DNA of 64,000 bases from Chryseotalea sp. WA131a (GTDB lineage Bacteria > Bacteroidota > Bacteroidia > Cytophagales > Cyclobacteriaceae), in the NCBI GenBank assembly GCA_025370075.1, contig CP073016.1, positions 4,340,001 through 4,404,000 of the forward strand, given 5' to 3'. The translations under genes and the position numbers were made by a program. Under the pieces are notes generated by a model. The model saw only the letters and a program-made list of their open reading frames with translations. It did not search any database and had not been told where the DNA came from. Below, in pieces: positions 33,452 to 43,219 of this stretch. The stretch's first letter is position 1, and each line of letters opens with the position of its first letter.

Positions 33452-36400
33452 TTAGCGCTTCACCAGCCCCTTCGAATTATCATTTGAGTGACGGTCAATC
33501 AGTTTGTGCAGTGGGTCGATGCCTGCCTTACGTGGTTTTGATTTCACCAAAATCTTGAACTCATTTTCTTTCTTGGTGATTTTGTGTTTTTTCAAATACA
33601 ACAGACTGTCTTGGCCCGCTTTGTTTTTTCCATATATGCCAACGTCAATCCAATCGTTGATGGCCAGTGGTGTTTCAAGGCCCGTGCTATCGGCACGTAA
33701 TTTTTCGGCCGAGGTGTAAAGAGTAACTTCAAATTCATCTTTACCTTTTTCTTTGTAGAAGGCTGAGTCGGTTTTGTTCTCAAATAGCGTTATAGTCTCA
33801 AACATATCTTTGATGATATACTTCATACTATCAGGCGTGACTTTTCTAATCTCTTTGAGTAAATCAGCCGAAGTGGGGTAAGGCGCATCTTTAAATCGCC
33901 ATGTTTCATTAAATCTTCTGAAGGCAGCATTCACACTGTCTTCGCCAATGTAATCTTGCAATGCATAGAAGGCAAGCGAAGCTTTGTTATAATGTATGTA
34001 GCCTTGGCCTTCTACTAACTCTAACGGTTGCTCTTTTTTACTTTCACCGGCACGGCCTGATAGGTAACGATCCAATTCATATTTTAAGTACCGTTCTAAA
34101 ATTTCAGGAGTAAACTTATGTTTCAATACCATTAGCGCAGAATATTGTGACATACTTTCGCTAAGCATCGCATTGCCCTTTACACCTGCCTCCATTACTT
34201 GGTGACCCCACCACTGATGAGCAACTTCGTGGGCGGTTACATAGTACACATAATCAATGTCCTTATCGGGATCGTCAATTTTGGCAATGAAGCCGATGCC
34301 CTCACTAAAAGGAATGGTATTGGCAAACGACTGGGCAAAGGAGGAATAGCGAGGAAACTCCATGATGCGTACCTGACGATATTGGTAAGGGCTGAAATTT
34401 TTTGAGTAATATGCGAGAGCATCTTTCATACCTTCCATCATTTTGTCAATGTTATACTCATGGCCTTTGTGATGGTAAACTTCCAAGTTGATGTCATTCC
34501 ATTTATCGCGCTTTACTTCATACCGAGCCGAAATAATGGAGAAAAAGTTGCACATGGGTGCATCCATTTTGTATTGGAAATATTTACGGTTGCCCTCGTC
34601 CCAACTCTTTTGAAGGTAGCCCGGTGCAATCGCGATTTGGTCTTTGTCGGTGCTGAGTACAATTTCAAAAGTCACGTGGTCGGCATCATCCCCAAACAAA
34701 CTTTGCGATAGTCCGCGTGGGTCGTTGCGCTCCATCATCCGTTCCTTGGCGGGAAGTTTCTTTTCTTTGCGGTCGTTGTCATCGCTCATTTCATAGTCTT
34801 CATTATAACCCAGTGTGGGGAAGTATAAATTATTGAAGAAGGTGCCGTTGTAAATCACGTCTGTGTTAGATGAATTGGTATCCGTAAATCCATTGGTTTT
34901 GAAAACGGTTTTAAAATCCATACGAACGCTATCGCCAGGTTGTAGTGGTTCACTCAATTGGTAAATCGTGTACTTGAACTTATCAAACTTTTCCTTTACA
35001 CCGTTTTTTTTATTGAACTCCAACTTTTCCAATTTAATTAAGCTAGAGGCATTTTGTTGAATATGAATATCCGAAATAGGTGCGTTTGTTTTATTCTTAA
35101 GAATGAAATAGCCTTCTGCTGTGAAATCGCGCGAAACAGGAAAGACATCTACTTTTAAATTGATTTCTGTAATGCGCGGTTGGGGAACAAACTCAAACTT
35201 TTTTAGTGTCTTTTCATAATCCACTTGCAAGCCTTCACGCTCGTCTTTGTTGGTATATTCGTTTAGTACATTCGTGTTGTAAAAAATATAGAACCCTGTA
35301 GAAACAAAAGCGGCCACCGCACAGATAATCATGGCCACCAATGATCGAGACAAACGAAGCTTACCTGCTTTCCAACGCATGTTAATCACATCTTCCGAAC
35401 CGCGCGAAGAAAAAATAACGGCTATCGCGAAAAGAAACACAACGAAAGCAAACCAATAAATCTGAAACCAACTGAAGGGTGTTACAAAGTGTCCGTATAC
35501 ATTCATATCAGAATAAGTACCCAAGCTACCATTACCAAATTGAAAAAGTGGATGCTCTAACCCTAACTGGCTAAAGAAAGAAGTCAAGATGAAAAAAACA
35601 ATGGTTACGGCAAATCCTAAAAACTTATTATTAACCATGACTTGAATAAACATGGATAGCAGTGTGAATAATACCAACAAAGCTAATGTCTCAGTATACA
35701 TTGTACTTAGGTAAAGCCCAATCTCAAAGTTGTAATACCCATATGCAGCTTGTATAAAAATCCCGGTAACAATCAATACAGCGATTAAAACAATATATAC
35801 AAGTAAGAGCCCTAAGAACTTTGAAATTAAACCTATAAAATCTGGAATGGGCATGGCATCTAAGATGAGATTTAGATTAACGGATCTTTCTTTCCACACC
35901 AACTCACCTGAATAAAGAACTGCTATAATGATGAAGAATAATGTAAAGCTGGATAGCAAACCTAATATTGTATACGTGGTAGGGTACGAACTCGTGCCAA
36001 ATAATTGATTGAGATTAAACGAATTGGCAATCAAGAGCAGCATCCCTGCTATTACTATCCCAATAAATGGAACCTCCTTAAAGACCATTTTAAAATAGAA
36101 CAGAGTAAGTTTTACTAACTGCCCAAAGTGAGTGGAGAAATTGCTGAATTGATGAGCCAAAGGAATTTTTGTTTCCTCGGGCTTAATTCTTGCCATGTTA
36201 TCTTTAGCTAATTTAGTTTTGAAAATAGAGCTGCGAACTACGTTGAAACTAAATGCAAAATGATTGATTGCTAGAATCAAAATCCCTGCCCCAATCCAAA
36301 GCAGTCGATTATAGAGGATGTATCCCTCTAAGGGGATTTGTAATGTGTTTCGCTCGCCAGGTGTCCAGTACTGGGTATGATAACTAAATGCACGTATTCC

Positions 36401-37033
36401 GAATGGGTCAAGTAAAGAAGCAATTTCTTTATGCTCCAGATCACTTAATAATGAACTAGTTCCGCTATAAAGAACAATCAATAAAATCCCTTGCATGTAA
36501 ATGACAATGGATTTCCTCGATAGCGCACCGCTCGTGAAGAAAATAGCCCCTGTAAAAAACATATTCGGAACTACAAAAATTAGGAACGGCTGCCAGTAAG
36601 AAATTAAGTTAAAGGGAAGCATTCGTTCAGCTTCGCGGGTCGGCCAAAGATCGCCAATCATAAAACCTAAAGGCAAACTAGCAGCAACTAGTAGAAGAAC
36701 AACAAATGAACCCCAATAGCGGCCCATTAGATAATGAAACTTTTTAATAGGAGTACTAAAAAGTATGGCCTCGGTATTGTGTTCAAAATCGCGAAGTACG
36801 GCTACTCCCATGATGGCAGACGAAATCAATGTCATGATGTAACTCATAATCACAATCATTTGTCCTATTACAAAGGGTGCATTCTCTTTTACCTGACCTG
36901 CTCCACCACCTATCTGTACGATGTCGGTTGTAACAGCAAGAAGGCACATGAGAAACATGAGGGCGAAGTAAATGTAGTTAGCCGCACGGGCTTTGCGATA
37001 CTTTAACTCAAAGAGAAATATATTTTTAAACAT
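33452..37033 (-). CDS. ABC-2 type permease fused to an M1-family metallopeptidase
   Basis: 1193 residues in two parts. Residues 1 to about 590 form a many-helix ABC-2 transporter membrane domain (two sets of about six helices, the first beginning MFKNIFLFELKYRKARA). After a final helix (LVAMIICAVAAFVSTGFYIF) comes an extracytoplasmic M1 aminopeptidase-like domain. Its zinc motif is HEVAHQWW (His935, Glu936, His939) with the third ligand likely Glu959. The active site seems intact. The ATPase gene lies 53 bases upstream in the same direction, so the two form one transporter-peptidase unit. The substrate is unknown; export coupled to peptide trimming is an inference. Confidence 0.9.
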   Translation of the reverse strand: MFKNIFLFELKYRKARAANYIYFALMFLMCLLAVTTDIVQIGGGAGQVKENAPFVIGQMIVIMSYIMTLISSAIMGVAVLRDFEHNTEAILFSTPIKKFHYLMGRYWGSFVVLLLVAASLPLGFMIGDLWPTREAERMLPFNLISYWQPFLIFVVPNMFFTGAIFFTSGALSRKSIVIYMQGILLIVLYSGTSSLLSDLEHKEIASLLDPFGIRAFSYHTQYWTPGERNTLQIPLEGYILYNRLLWIGAGILILAINHFAFSFNVVRSSIFKTKLAKDNMARIKPEETKIPLAHQFSNFSTHFGQLVKLTLFYFKMVFKEVPFIGIVIAGMLLLIANSFNLNQLFGTSSYPTTYTILGLLSSFTLFFIIIAVLYSGELVWKERSVNLNLILDAMPIPDFIGLISKFLGLLLVYIVLIAVLIVTGIFIQAAYGYYNFEIGLYLSTMYTETLALLVLFTLLSMFIQVMVNNKFLGFAVTIVFFILTSFFSQLGLEHPLFQFGNGSLGTYSDMNVYGHFVTPFSWFQIYWFAFVVFLFAIAVIFSSRGSEDVINMRWKAGKLRLSRSLVAMIICAVAAFVSTGFYIFYNTNVLNEYTNKDEREGLQVDYEKTLKKFEFVPQPRITEINLKVDVFPVSRDFTAEGYFILKNKTNAPISDIHIQQNASSLIKLEKLEFNKKNGVKEKFDKFKYTIYQLSEPLQPGDSVRMDFKTVFKTNGFTDTNSSNTDVIYNGTFFNNLYFPTLGYNEDYEMSDDNDRKEKKLPAKERMMERNDPRGLSQSLFGDDADHVTFEIVLSTDKDQIAIAPGYLQKSWDEGNRKYFQYKMDAPMCNFFSIISARYEVKRDKWNDINLEVYHHKGHEYNIDKMMEGMKDALAYYSKNFSPYQYRQVRIMEFPRYSSFAQSFANTIPFSEGIGFIAKIDDPDKDIDYVYYVTAHEVAHQWWGHQVMEAGVKGNAMLSESMSQYSALMVLKHKFTPEILERYLKYELDRYLSGRAGESKKEQPLELVEGQGYIHYNKASLAFYALQDYIGEDSVNAAFRRFNETWRFKDAPYPTSADLLKEIRKVTPDSMKYIIKDMFETITLFENKTDSAFYKEKGKDEFEVTLYTSAEKLRADSTGLETPLAINDWIDVGIYGKNKAGQDSLLYLKKHKITKKENEFKILVKSKPRKAGIDPLHKLIDRHSNDNSKGLVKR

Positions 37034-37086
37034 ATTGCAGTATTCTAGTTATTGGGAATTGGATACTTACGTGCCTGATAGTAGGA

Positions 37087-37977
37087 TTAAGCAATTACTT
37101 CTTTTTTTGCGTTTCCGAAAATATGGGTGAAGTACACATCTTCTAAATCTGCTGGCACACGCTCAAAACTTTCATCGGGCTGCTCATCATTCAGTACCGA
37201 AATTACCGGACGTCCACCAATTAACCGTTCCGAAATAATATTGAACTTACCGCGATACGAATCTAATTCTGCTTTTACAATGCTCTTTTTCCAAACCTTG
37301 CCTTCTACTTCGGCAATGGCATCCATTGGGCTGCCTTTGTAAAGTACTTGGCCTTTGTTAATAATAGCCATATCGGTGCAAAGTTCTTTTACATCTTCAA
37401 CAATATGGGTAGAAAGAATCACGATAGTATTTTCTCCAATCTCAGAAAGCAGATTCAAAAACCGATTTCGTTCAGCAGGATCTAACCCTGCAGTAGGTTC
37501 ATCAACGATAATCAATTTCGGATTGGCTATCAATGCTTGTGCGATACCAAAGCGTTGCTTCATACCACCAGAGTATCCTCCCAAGTTTTTGTTTCGGGCT
37601 TGCCATAGATTTGTTTTTTGCAGAAGTGCTTCTACCAACCCTTTTCGTTCTCCTTTATTGCTGATACCTTTGAGTACTGCGAGATGGTCCAATAATGTAA
37701 CCGCATCAATTTTTGGATATACTCCAAACTCTTGCGGCAAGTAACCAAGTATTTTCCTTACCTCTTCTTTTTGCGTGAGTACATTGAGATTGCCCAATTG
37801 AATCGAGCCACTATCTGCCTCTTGCAGTGTGGCAATCGTACGCATGAGCGATGACTTGCCCGCACCGTTAGGGCCGAGGAGCCCAAACATGCCTTGGTTG
37901 ATGGTGAGCGATACATCTTTCAATGCTTGCACTCCGTTGGAGTACGTTTTGCTGAGGTTTTGAATGATCAGTTGCAT
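37087..37977 (-). CDS. ABC transporter ATP-binding protein
   Basis: 296 residues. Walker A is GLLGPNGAGKSSLM (about 33-46), Q-loop GYLPQEFGVYPKID, signature LGGYSGGMKQRFGIAQAL, Walker B LIIVDEPTAGLDP and the switch His in STHIVEDV. A C-terminal ~80-residue extension follows. It pairs with the permease-peptidase fusion downstream, which lacks its own nucleotide-binding domain. Confidence 0.93.
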   Translation of the reverse strand: MQLIIQNLSKTYSNGVQALKDVSLTINQGMFGLLGPNGAGKSSLMRTIATLQEADSGSIQLGNLNVLTQKEEVRKILGYLPQEFGVYPKIDAVTLLDHLAVLKGISNKGERKGLVEALLQKTNLWQARNKNLGGYSGGMKQRFGIAQALIANPKLIIVDEPTAGLDPAERNRFLNLLSEIGENTIVILSTHIVEDVKELCTDMAIINKGQVLYKGSPMDAIAEVEGKVWKKSIVKAELDSYRGKFNIISERLIGGRPVISVLNDEQPDESFERVPADLEDVYFTHIFGNAKKEVIA

Positions 37978-38086
37978 AGTAATAGAGTGGGGGTTGATTT
38001 TAATTTGTGTTAGACGGGTTTGTTACCAGATTGTTTTTATTGGCCTCAAATTCAGTGATGTGTTTTGTAAAGAGGAGTTTAAAAGT

Positions 38087-40531
38087 TTAGAAAGTTAAAC
38101 TGAAGGTAGTTCTAAAAAAAAGATTGTTACTAGTTTTTTCAAATTGATATGCCCCATGCCGATAGAAGACCGCGGCACCCAACCCAAAATAGGCAATGTT
38201 GACGTACTTAAATCGAAGTAAGTTATTGAAACCTGTGCCCGATTCGAAATACCCTTTGTCGTATGTCTGTAAAGAAAGTGACGTGCTTTGGTGTGCGCTC
38301 GCATTCTCTAATTTTCCAATGCCTGCGTTGTGATAAATCACCCATTCTGGTTTGCTGTAGCGGTTAGCGTAAAATACATTTCCAAAATTGTGGTTGAAGA
38401 AAATACTGCTATACTGAGAGGCGGTAAACTCATACAAACCCATGGTTTGAAAATATTCATCAATGAAAAGCCCTTCCACTTGTTTTGCGCCACGGCCGGT
38501 AAACAATTTTCCATAAGGGGCAACTCCCTCTACCCAGCCGGCATGAATAGACAAACGTGTTTTGCCTTTTGGCCGATGTTTGATCTGAAAGCGCGAAGAA
38601 AGCTCAAAGCGTTGGTAAGTGAAATTTTGTGCTTCAAAGAGATTGACACTGCGTGCATAGTTGATTGCAATCATCGGCCACTCTCTGCCCAACAACACTT
38701 TTTTACCTGCCAGTTGCATGTAGTTTTCACTGCCTGCGTAGCGAAGCGTGCCGCCTACTTCTGCAATTGAAAATTGATTAAGTGATTCACCCTTCAGCAG
38801 AAGGGTGTAATCATACGTGGGTTGAATAGTATTCTTTGAGATAAAACCCATTGCATGTAGTTGCGGAAAAAGTCGATAGCTAACCTCTGCACGATAGGCT
38901 TCGATGCGATCGTATTGCGAACTCGCCAATCTACGCAAGCCTTCGTTTGGGTTGGTGAAGTCGCGCTGCAGATTAGCGGTTGAGTAGCCCGTTTCATAAA
39001 TATCGTTGAAGTACTGCAATGAAATTGCGAAGTCTTTGTTCGGATTGATGTTGAACCGCATTTCGCCACCGTACTTCCATTGCTGATCTTTAAATCCATA
39101 AGCAGCATAGCCACCTAATCGTAGCCATTTCGAAAATCGATTGTTTGTGTAAAGCCCTCCACCCAAACGAAACCCTTCGTATTGATTGATGCGCATCAAG
39201 CGGGTCAGGTCAAATTCAAATGCACCCAGGGGGATAGCATTGGTGGCCAAGGCTTCTATACCTTTGTCAAACCAAGCAAATTTTTTCATCACTGAATCAA
39301 TCGTTACATAGGTTTTGCTTTCCTTGTTATCCAATGGTGTGATTCTATATTTTTCTAAATTGGCTTGATTGATGGCCGCAGCGGGGGGCGATAAATCTAC
39401 TTTAATATCTCCAAATTCAGATTTGTTAAGGGGCAAATTGATTTGAATGTCTCTTAAAAAGCTTCGGTGTTGCGCTACTACATGACTTCCGAACGCACCA
39501 AAATTGTAGAAATCGATATCGGTGTTCAGTTGCACCGGAAACCATTTGCCATCCACTCGCTCGTAGTTTTGTTGTATGCGAATTCCCGTTAAGGCGAGTG
39601 AATCGGAGGATGCTGCGATGATATTTTTGATTGCGTACCCGTTGGTGCTGATGGAAACCATTCCTTTCAAGCCAGTGATCAATTTTCCTTTGCGCGGTTC
39701 GTATTGAATTACGTAGACGGTATCGTTTTCGAAAAACGTAGTATCGGTCAAATAAAAATCGTAGCGGTCTTCTGAGTGTTTGCTGATGGGATTCAGGAAG
39801 TCTTTTCCCAACAAAGAAATTTTATCATTGTAAAACGAAAACGGTTGATAGTCGGTGGCCACATTGGCGAACAGCGGGCTTTTAAATCCAGATGCCTTGA
39901 AGCCAATCAGTGTTTCTTTTTGTCGATTGGGGTTCATCACTTTTTTTTCGGTGACAGATTCTGTCATAAAAAAATGCAATCGACTGCTCAGGCTGTCCCA
40001 CTCTAACAAATCTTTTTCGCTTTTTGTCTTCGTCCCCGATATGCTTCTCAAACTGTCTGACTTCCGTTTGTATTTTCCGCTCAATTCCGTAGGCTTGATG
40101 ATAAATTTATTGTAGGAGAAATAGTGGTAGCTATTCAAATTCTCCGGATCGTTTTGCTTTTTGTTTTTTACAGCTTGGCGAATAATGCGAAAGGCCGGAT
40201 TTTCCCCTGCCTTGATGACCACTTCGCCCAGCACCAAGTTGCTGGCCTTCAACCGAATGATTTTAGTGGTTTTAAAATAAGAGATGGGTAGCTTTATTTT
40301 CTGATAGCTTACGTGCGAGATGGTAATAAATTGGGAATAGCCTGCGGGCACGGGTAATTTGAAATTTCCTTCAATGTCGGTGGTTGTTCCGTGCATGCCA
40401 TCGGCCAAAATCACATTGGCAAAGGCAATGGGTTCTAGTTTTAGGCTGTCAATAATTCTACCGGAAATGGTTTGTGAAAACGAGGAAAATGAAACGAACA
40501 AGCTTAAGATAAAAGACAGCTTTTTGAACAT
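38087..40531 (-). CDS. DUF5686/CarboxypepD_reg outer-membrane protein
   Basis: About 814 residues from the ATG at 40531, giving signal peptide MFKKLSFILSLFVSFSSFSQ; a GTG start at 40597 would put 22 unlikely residues in front. An N-terminal carboxypeptidase-regulatory-like beta domain (TISGRIIDSLKLEPIAFANVIL ... TTDIEGNF) precedes the DUF5686 region (FRIIRQAVKNKKQNDPENLNSYHYFSYNKF). A beta-barrel-like C-terminus ends in aromatic FFRTTFSLTF. Common in Bacteroidota; function not established, presumed outer-membrane barrel. Confidence 0.88.
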   Translation of the reverse strand: MFKKLSFILSLFVSFSSFSQTISGRIIDSLKLEPIAFANVILADGMHGTTTDIEGNFKLPVPAGYSQFITISHVSYQKIKLPISYFKTTKIIRLKASNLVLGEVVIKAGENPAFRIIRQAVKNKKQNDPENLNSYHYFSYNKFIIKPTELSGKYKRKSDSLRSISGTKTKSEKDLLEWDSLSSRLHFFMTESVTEKKVMNPNRQKETLIGFKASGFKSPLFANVATDYQPFSFYNDKISLLGKDFLNPISKHSEDRYDFYLTDTTFFENDTVYVIQYEPRKGKLITGLKGMVSISTNGYAIKNIIAASSDSLALTGIRIQQNYERVDGKWFPVQLNTDIDFYNFGAFGSHVVAQHRSFLRDIQINLPLNKSEFGDIKVDLSPPAAAINQANLEKYRITPLDNKESKTYVTIDSVMKKFAWFDKGIEALATNAIPLGAFEFDLTRLMRINQYEGFRLGGGLYTNNRFSKWLRLGGYAAYGFKDQQWKYGGEMRFNINPNKDFAISLQYFNDIYETGYSTANLQRDFTNPNEGLRRLASSQYDRIEAYRAEVSYRLFPQLHAMGFISKNTIQPTYDYTLLLKGESLNQFSIAEVGGTLRYAGSENYMQLAGKKVLLGREWPMIAINYARSVNLFEAQNFTYQRFELSSRFQIKHRPKGKTRLSIHAGWVEGVAPYGKLFTGRGAKQVEGLFIDEYFQTMGLYEFTASQYSSIFFNHNFGNVFYANRYSKPEWVIYHNAGIGKLENASAHQSTSLSLQTYDKGYFESGTGFNNLLRFKYVNIAYFGLGAAVFYRHGAYQFEKTSNNLFFRTTFSLTF

Positions 40532-40645
40532 AGAAGACAGTTTGATGATGAGTTGCGTTGGCTGTAAATAAATTACAGGTTCAGACGATAAACTCACTAT
40601 AAGGTTACAAAAGTAGTAACGCTTTTCGGCTTGTTTACCTTTTTG

Positions 40646-41404
40646 CTACCGATCTAACCAATCCTTAAACTCTTGCACCCGTTCGCGGGCCACAATTACA
40701 TCACTATCGTCTGTGGTTTTAAGGATCAGTTTTAACCGCGAGTTGGTGTAAGTGATCATATCTTGAATGGACGATACCCCGACCAAATATTTTCGATTGA
40801 TGCGAAAGTAATGTTGCGGATCTACGAGACTGTCGAGTTGTTCTAAGGTGAAATCTAAAATGTGTTTGCGCCCGTCTTTCGTGTGCGCAAAAGTTGTTTT
40901 TTCCAAGCTGTAAAAGAATAAGACATCGGTGGTCTCAATCGATTTTAAATGCTCACCTACTTTTACGACAAAACGTTCCTTGTATTTTTTGGTGAGCATT
41001 TGCATGGCGTACTGAATGCTTTCCATCATTTTAGCTTGAGGGGCAGGCGTTGTCAAGTGTTTAAGTTTATCTAACGCAGCTTTCAAATCGACCTCATCTA
41101 CCGGTTTTAAAATATAATCGATGCTGTTGACTTTAAAAGCTTTGAGGGCGTACTCGTTGTAGGCAGTGGTAAAAATAATGGGAGACTTTACTTCTGTATA
41201 ATCAAAAATTTCAAAGCTCAAGCCATCGGCTAGCTGAATGTCCATAAACACCAAATCAGGCTGCGGGTTATTTTGAAACCATGGCACAGAGCGCTTAACG
41301 GAATCAATAACTCCTACGATGAAGGAATCTGGTTGTAATTGCTTCACTAATTTGCTTAATCGCTCAGCGGCTAAGGGTTCGTCTTCTATAATGAGGATGT
41401 TCAT
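40646..41404 (-). CDS. LytTR-family response regulator
   Basis: 252 residues from ATG 41404; a TTG precedes it directly. The receiver domain has acidic pocket IIEDEP, phospho-acceptor Asp55 in DLVFMDIQLAD, and Lys in ILKPVDEVDL. After a linker comes the LytTR DNA-binding domain (FVVKVGEHLKSIETTDVLFF ... YFRINRKYLVGVSSI). It is the partner of the sensor kinase 14 bases upstream. Confidence 0.93.
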   Translation of the reverse strand: MNILIIEDEPLAAERLSKLVKQLQPDSFIVGVIDSVKRSVPWFQNNPQPDLVFMDIQLADGLSFEIFDYTEVKSPIIFTTAYNEYALKAFKVNSIDYILKPVDEVDLKAALDKLKHLTTPAPQAKMMESIQYAMQMLTKKYKERFVVKVGEHLKSIETTDVLFFYSLEKTTFAHTKDGRKHILDFTLEQLDSLVDPQHYFRINRKYLVGVSSIQDMITYTNSRLKLILKTTDDSDVIVARERVQEFKDWLDR

Positions 41405-41418
41405 CAATGGTGATAGGT

Positions 41419-42429
41419 TTAGGTAGCCAAAATGATTGGCAGCTCAACTTTAAACATCGAATCAAGTTCAGCGATGGTTACTTCCTTGTCCGTCAAAAAC
41501 GCATATCGTTTTTTTATATTCTCTAAACCCAGTCCCGATGATTCCTCGGTGATAATTGTTTTCCGTTGTAGATTGTTCTCTACTACGATATAGTTATTTT
41601 GGAAATAGACCCGAATCGTTAAGGGCTGCTCTTCAGCAATCACATTATGCTTGATAGCGTTCTCAATCAACATTTGGAGGGCCAAGGGTGCTACTTGGCC
41701 TTGCTTATTTTCTAACTGAATATCCAACCTTAATTTAGCACCGAACCGAATCTGCTGAAGGAACAAATAGGAATCTAAAAATTTAACTTCTTCTTCTAAT
41801 GGAACCAGTTCTTTTTCGTGCGTATCCAATACATATCGGTATACTTCAGAAAGTTGTTTGATAAACTTTGCAGCTTTGTCGGGGTCTTCATATACCAAAT
41901 TGGTTAAGGCATTTAAGCTATTAAATAGAAAATGCGGGTTTACTTGATTCTTTAAACTGTCGTATTGTGCCTTTACACTTTCTTTTTGCAATCGTTCGGT
42001 ATCTACTGCGGCTGCTCGCCAGGCAATTAAAAATCCTCGACCATGTAGGAAGAGCGAAATAAAAAAAGTGATGATGAGTGAAGAGGATACGATTTCAAGA
42101 TAACTATCAAAACGGAAATTAAACGAGACCTCCCAACTTTTGGAAATCAGAAGGACGATACCCACCGTGTAAGCAACGGTGGCAATCACTCCTACAATCA
42201 ATCGCTTAACCGGAAACTTTACCCATGATATTTTTTTACTGATCTGTTCTGTCAACTCCCCGTTACCAATCCATAAAAAAACCCACAGCAGCGTAGAAAA
42301 AAAAGTGACCCACGCGTATTTAGGTAGATTGGAGTGGCACCCCGTGCAGGTAAAGTAGGTGGTTGAAGCCGACCCTACCAAAGAGATGACAACTACAATG
42401 AGGTAGCCTTTTATTTTAGAGAAACTCAT
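41419..42429 (-). CDS. LytS/YehU-type sensor histidine kinase
   Basis: 336 residues. Four N-terminal transmembrane helices (about 10-140) lie without an obvious extracytoplasmic sensor domain. Then comes the His_kinase domain with QVNPHFLFNSLNALTNLV (phospho-acceptor His). The ATP-binding part has LALQMLIENAIKHN (N box) and SGLGLENIKKRY (G box). In an operon with the LytTR regulator. Confidence 0.93.
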   Translation of the reverse strand: MSFSKIKGYLIVVVISLVGSASTTYFTCTGCHSNLPKYAWVTFFSTLLWVFLWIGNGELTEQISKKISWVKFPVKRLIVGVIATVAYTVGIVLLISKSWEVSFNFRFDSYLEIVSSSLIITFFISLFLHGRGFLIAWRAAAVDTERLQKESVKAQYDSLKNQVNPHFLFNSLNALTNLVYEDPDKAAKFIKQLSEVYRYVLDTHEKELVPLEEEVKFLDSYLFLQQIRFGAKLRLDIQLENKQGQVAPLALQMLIENAIKHNVIAEEQPLTIRVYFQNNYIVVENNLQRKTIITEESSGLGLENIKKRYAFLTDKEVTIAELDSMFKVELPIILAT

Positions 42430-42442
42430 GATGTAAATATAG

Positions 42443-42517
42443 CATTAGGGCGTGGGAATTAGGTAGGGCGTTAGGACTTAGGTGGTAGAACTTATTTACC
42501 CAAGTCCTAATGCCTAA
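42443..42517. repeat. heptamer tract with hairpin between kinase and TPR gene
   Basis: Units such as CATTAGG, AATTAGG, TTAGGAC and CCTAATG follow in 7-base steps across the whole gap. AGGACTTAGGT (42473-42483) pairs with ACCCAAGTCCT (42498-42508) at 10 of 11 positions. Confidence 0.75.
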
Positions 42518-43153
42518 TTACTGACATTGTTTCAGCAATCCCTCTGTCATTCCTTTGCCCCAACGCGGTGCCAGCAAATTTTCAGATTTGAAGGCGCTAA
42601 ATTTTTCCAATGATTTTTTTGCGGTCTCGCAAGCCTCTGATGTAGAAGAGCCCAGAAATCGTGCAGTGCCCATCTGCATCTGTGCCATGAAAGCAAGTGC
42701 ACGAGGATTTTCAGGATTCATGCCCACGGCCTTGCCAAATAGCTGAAAAGCCATCCCCGAGTATTGTTGTCCGCGCGTGGCAGGATCAACCGTTACCCGG
42801 ATCATGTGCACAAAACCTTCAAGAGCCACCAATTCCGATTCGTTGCCATTGATTTTCTTTCCACTTTCAATGGCGGACAAGGCTTTATCTAAATAGCCAT
42901 CTTTTTTGACTGACTCCTTTTCTTTGTTGGCCAGCATCACCCAACCAAAAGCGCTGTAGTAATACGGTTCCCATTTTGTTTTTTCTGCAGATGCGATTCG
43001 TTCAAAAGCATTCACTGCCTCTTGATATTGTTCTGGCGTTTCGGCATTATATACCGCCTCAATGTGTTTGCTCATCTGCTCGATGTATTTGTTATCGGTA
43101 GCGAATGTGCTTGTTGAAAAAAGTAGGGCAAAAAGGAAGATGATTGTTTTCAT
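42518..43153 (-). CDS. periplasmic TPR-like protein
   Basis: 211 residues with signal peptide MKTIIFLFALLFSTSTFA. Helix pairs of TPR spacing follow (YQEAVNAFERIASAEKTKWEPYYYSAFGWVML, DKALSAIESGKKING, and FQLFGKAVGMNPENPRALAFMAQM). A scaffold or binding role is likely; no enzyme motif. It lies 66 bases downstream of the TonB-dependent receptor gene in the same direction and may be co-transcribed. Confidence 0.8.
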   Translation of the reverse strand: MKTIIFLFALLFSTSTFATDNKYIEQMSKHIEAVYNAETPEQYQEAVNAFERIASAEKTKWEPYYYSAFGWVMLANKEKESVKKDGYLDKALSAIESGKKINGNESELVALEGFVHMIRVTVDPATRGQQYSGMAFQLFGKAVGMNPENPRALAFMAQMQMGTARFLGSSTSEACETAKKSLEKFSAFKSENLLAPRWGKGMTEGLLKQCQ

Positions 43154-43219
43154 GGTTTTAATTGTTTAAGTGAAAGGGGATTATTGATACTGGATTTTTG
43201 ACTCTGACTTCTATTTTCC

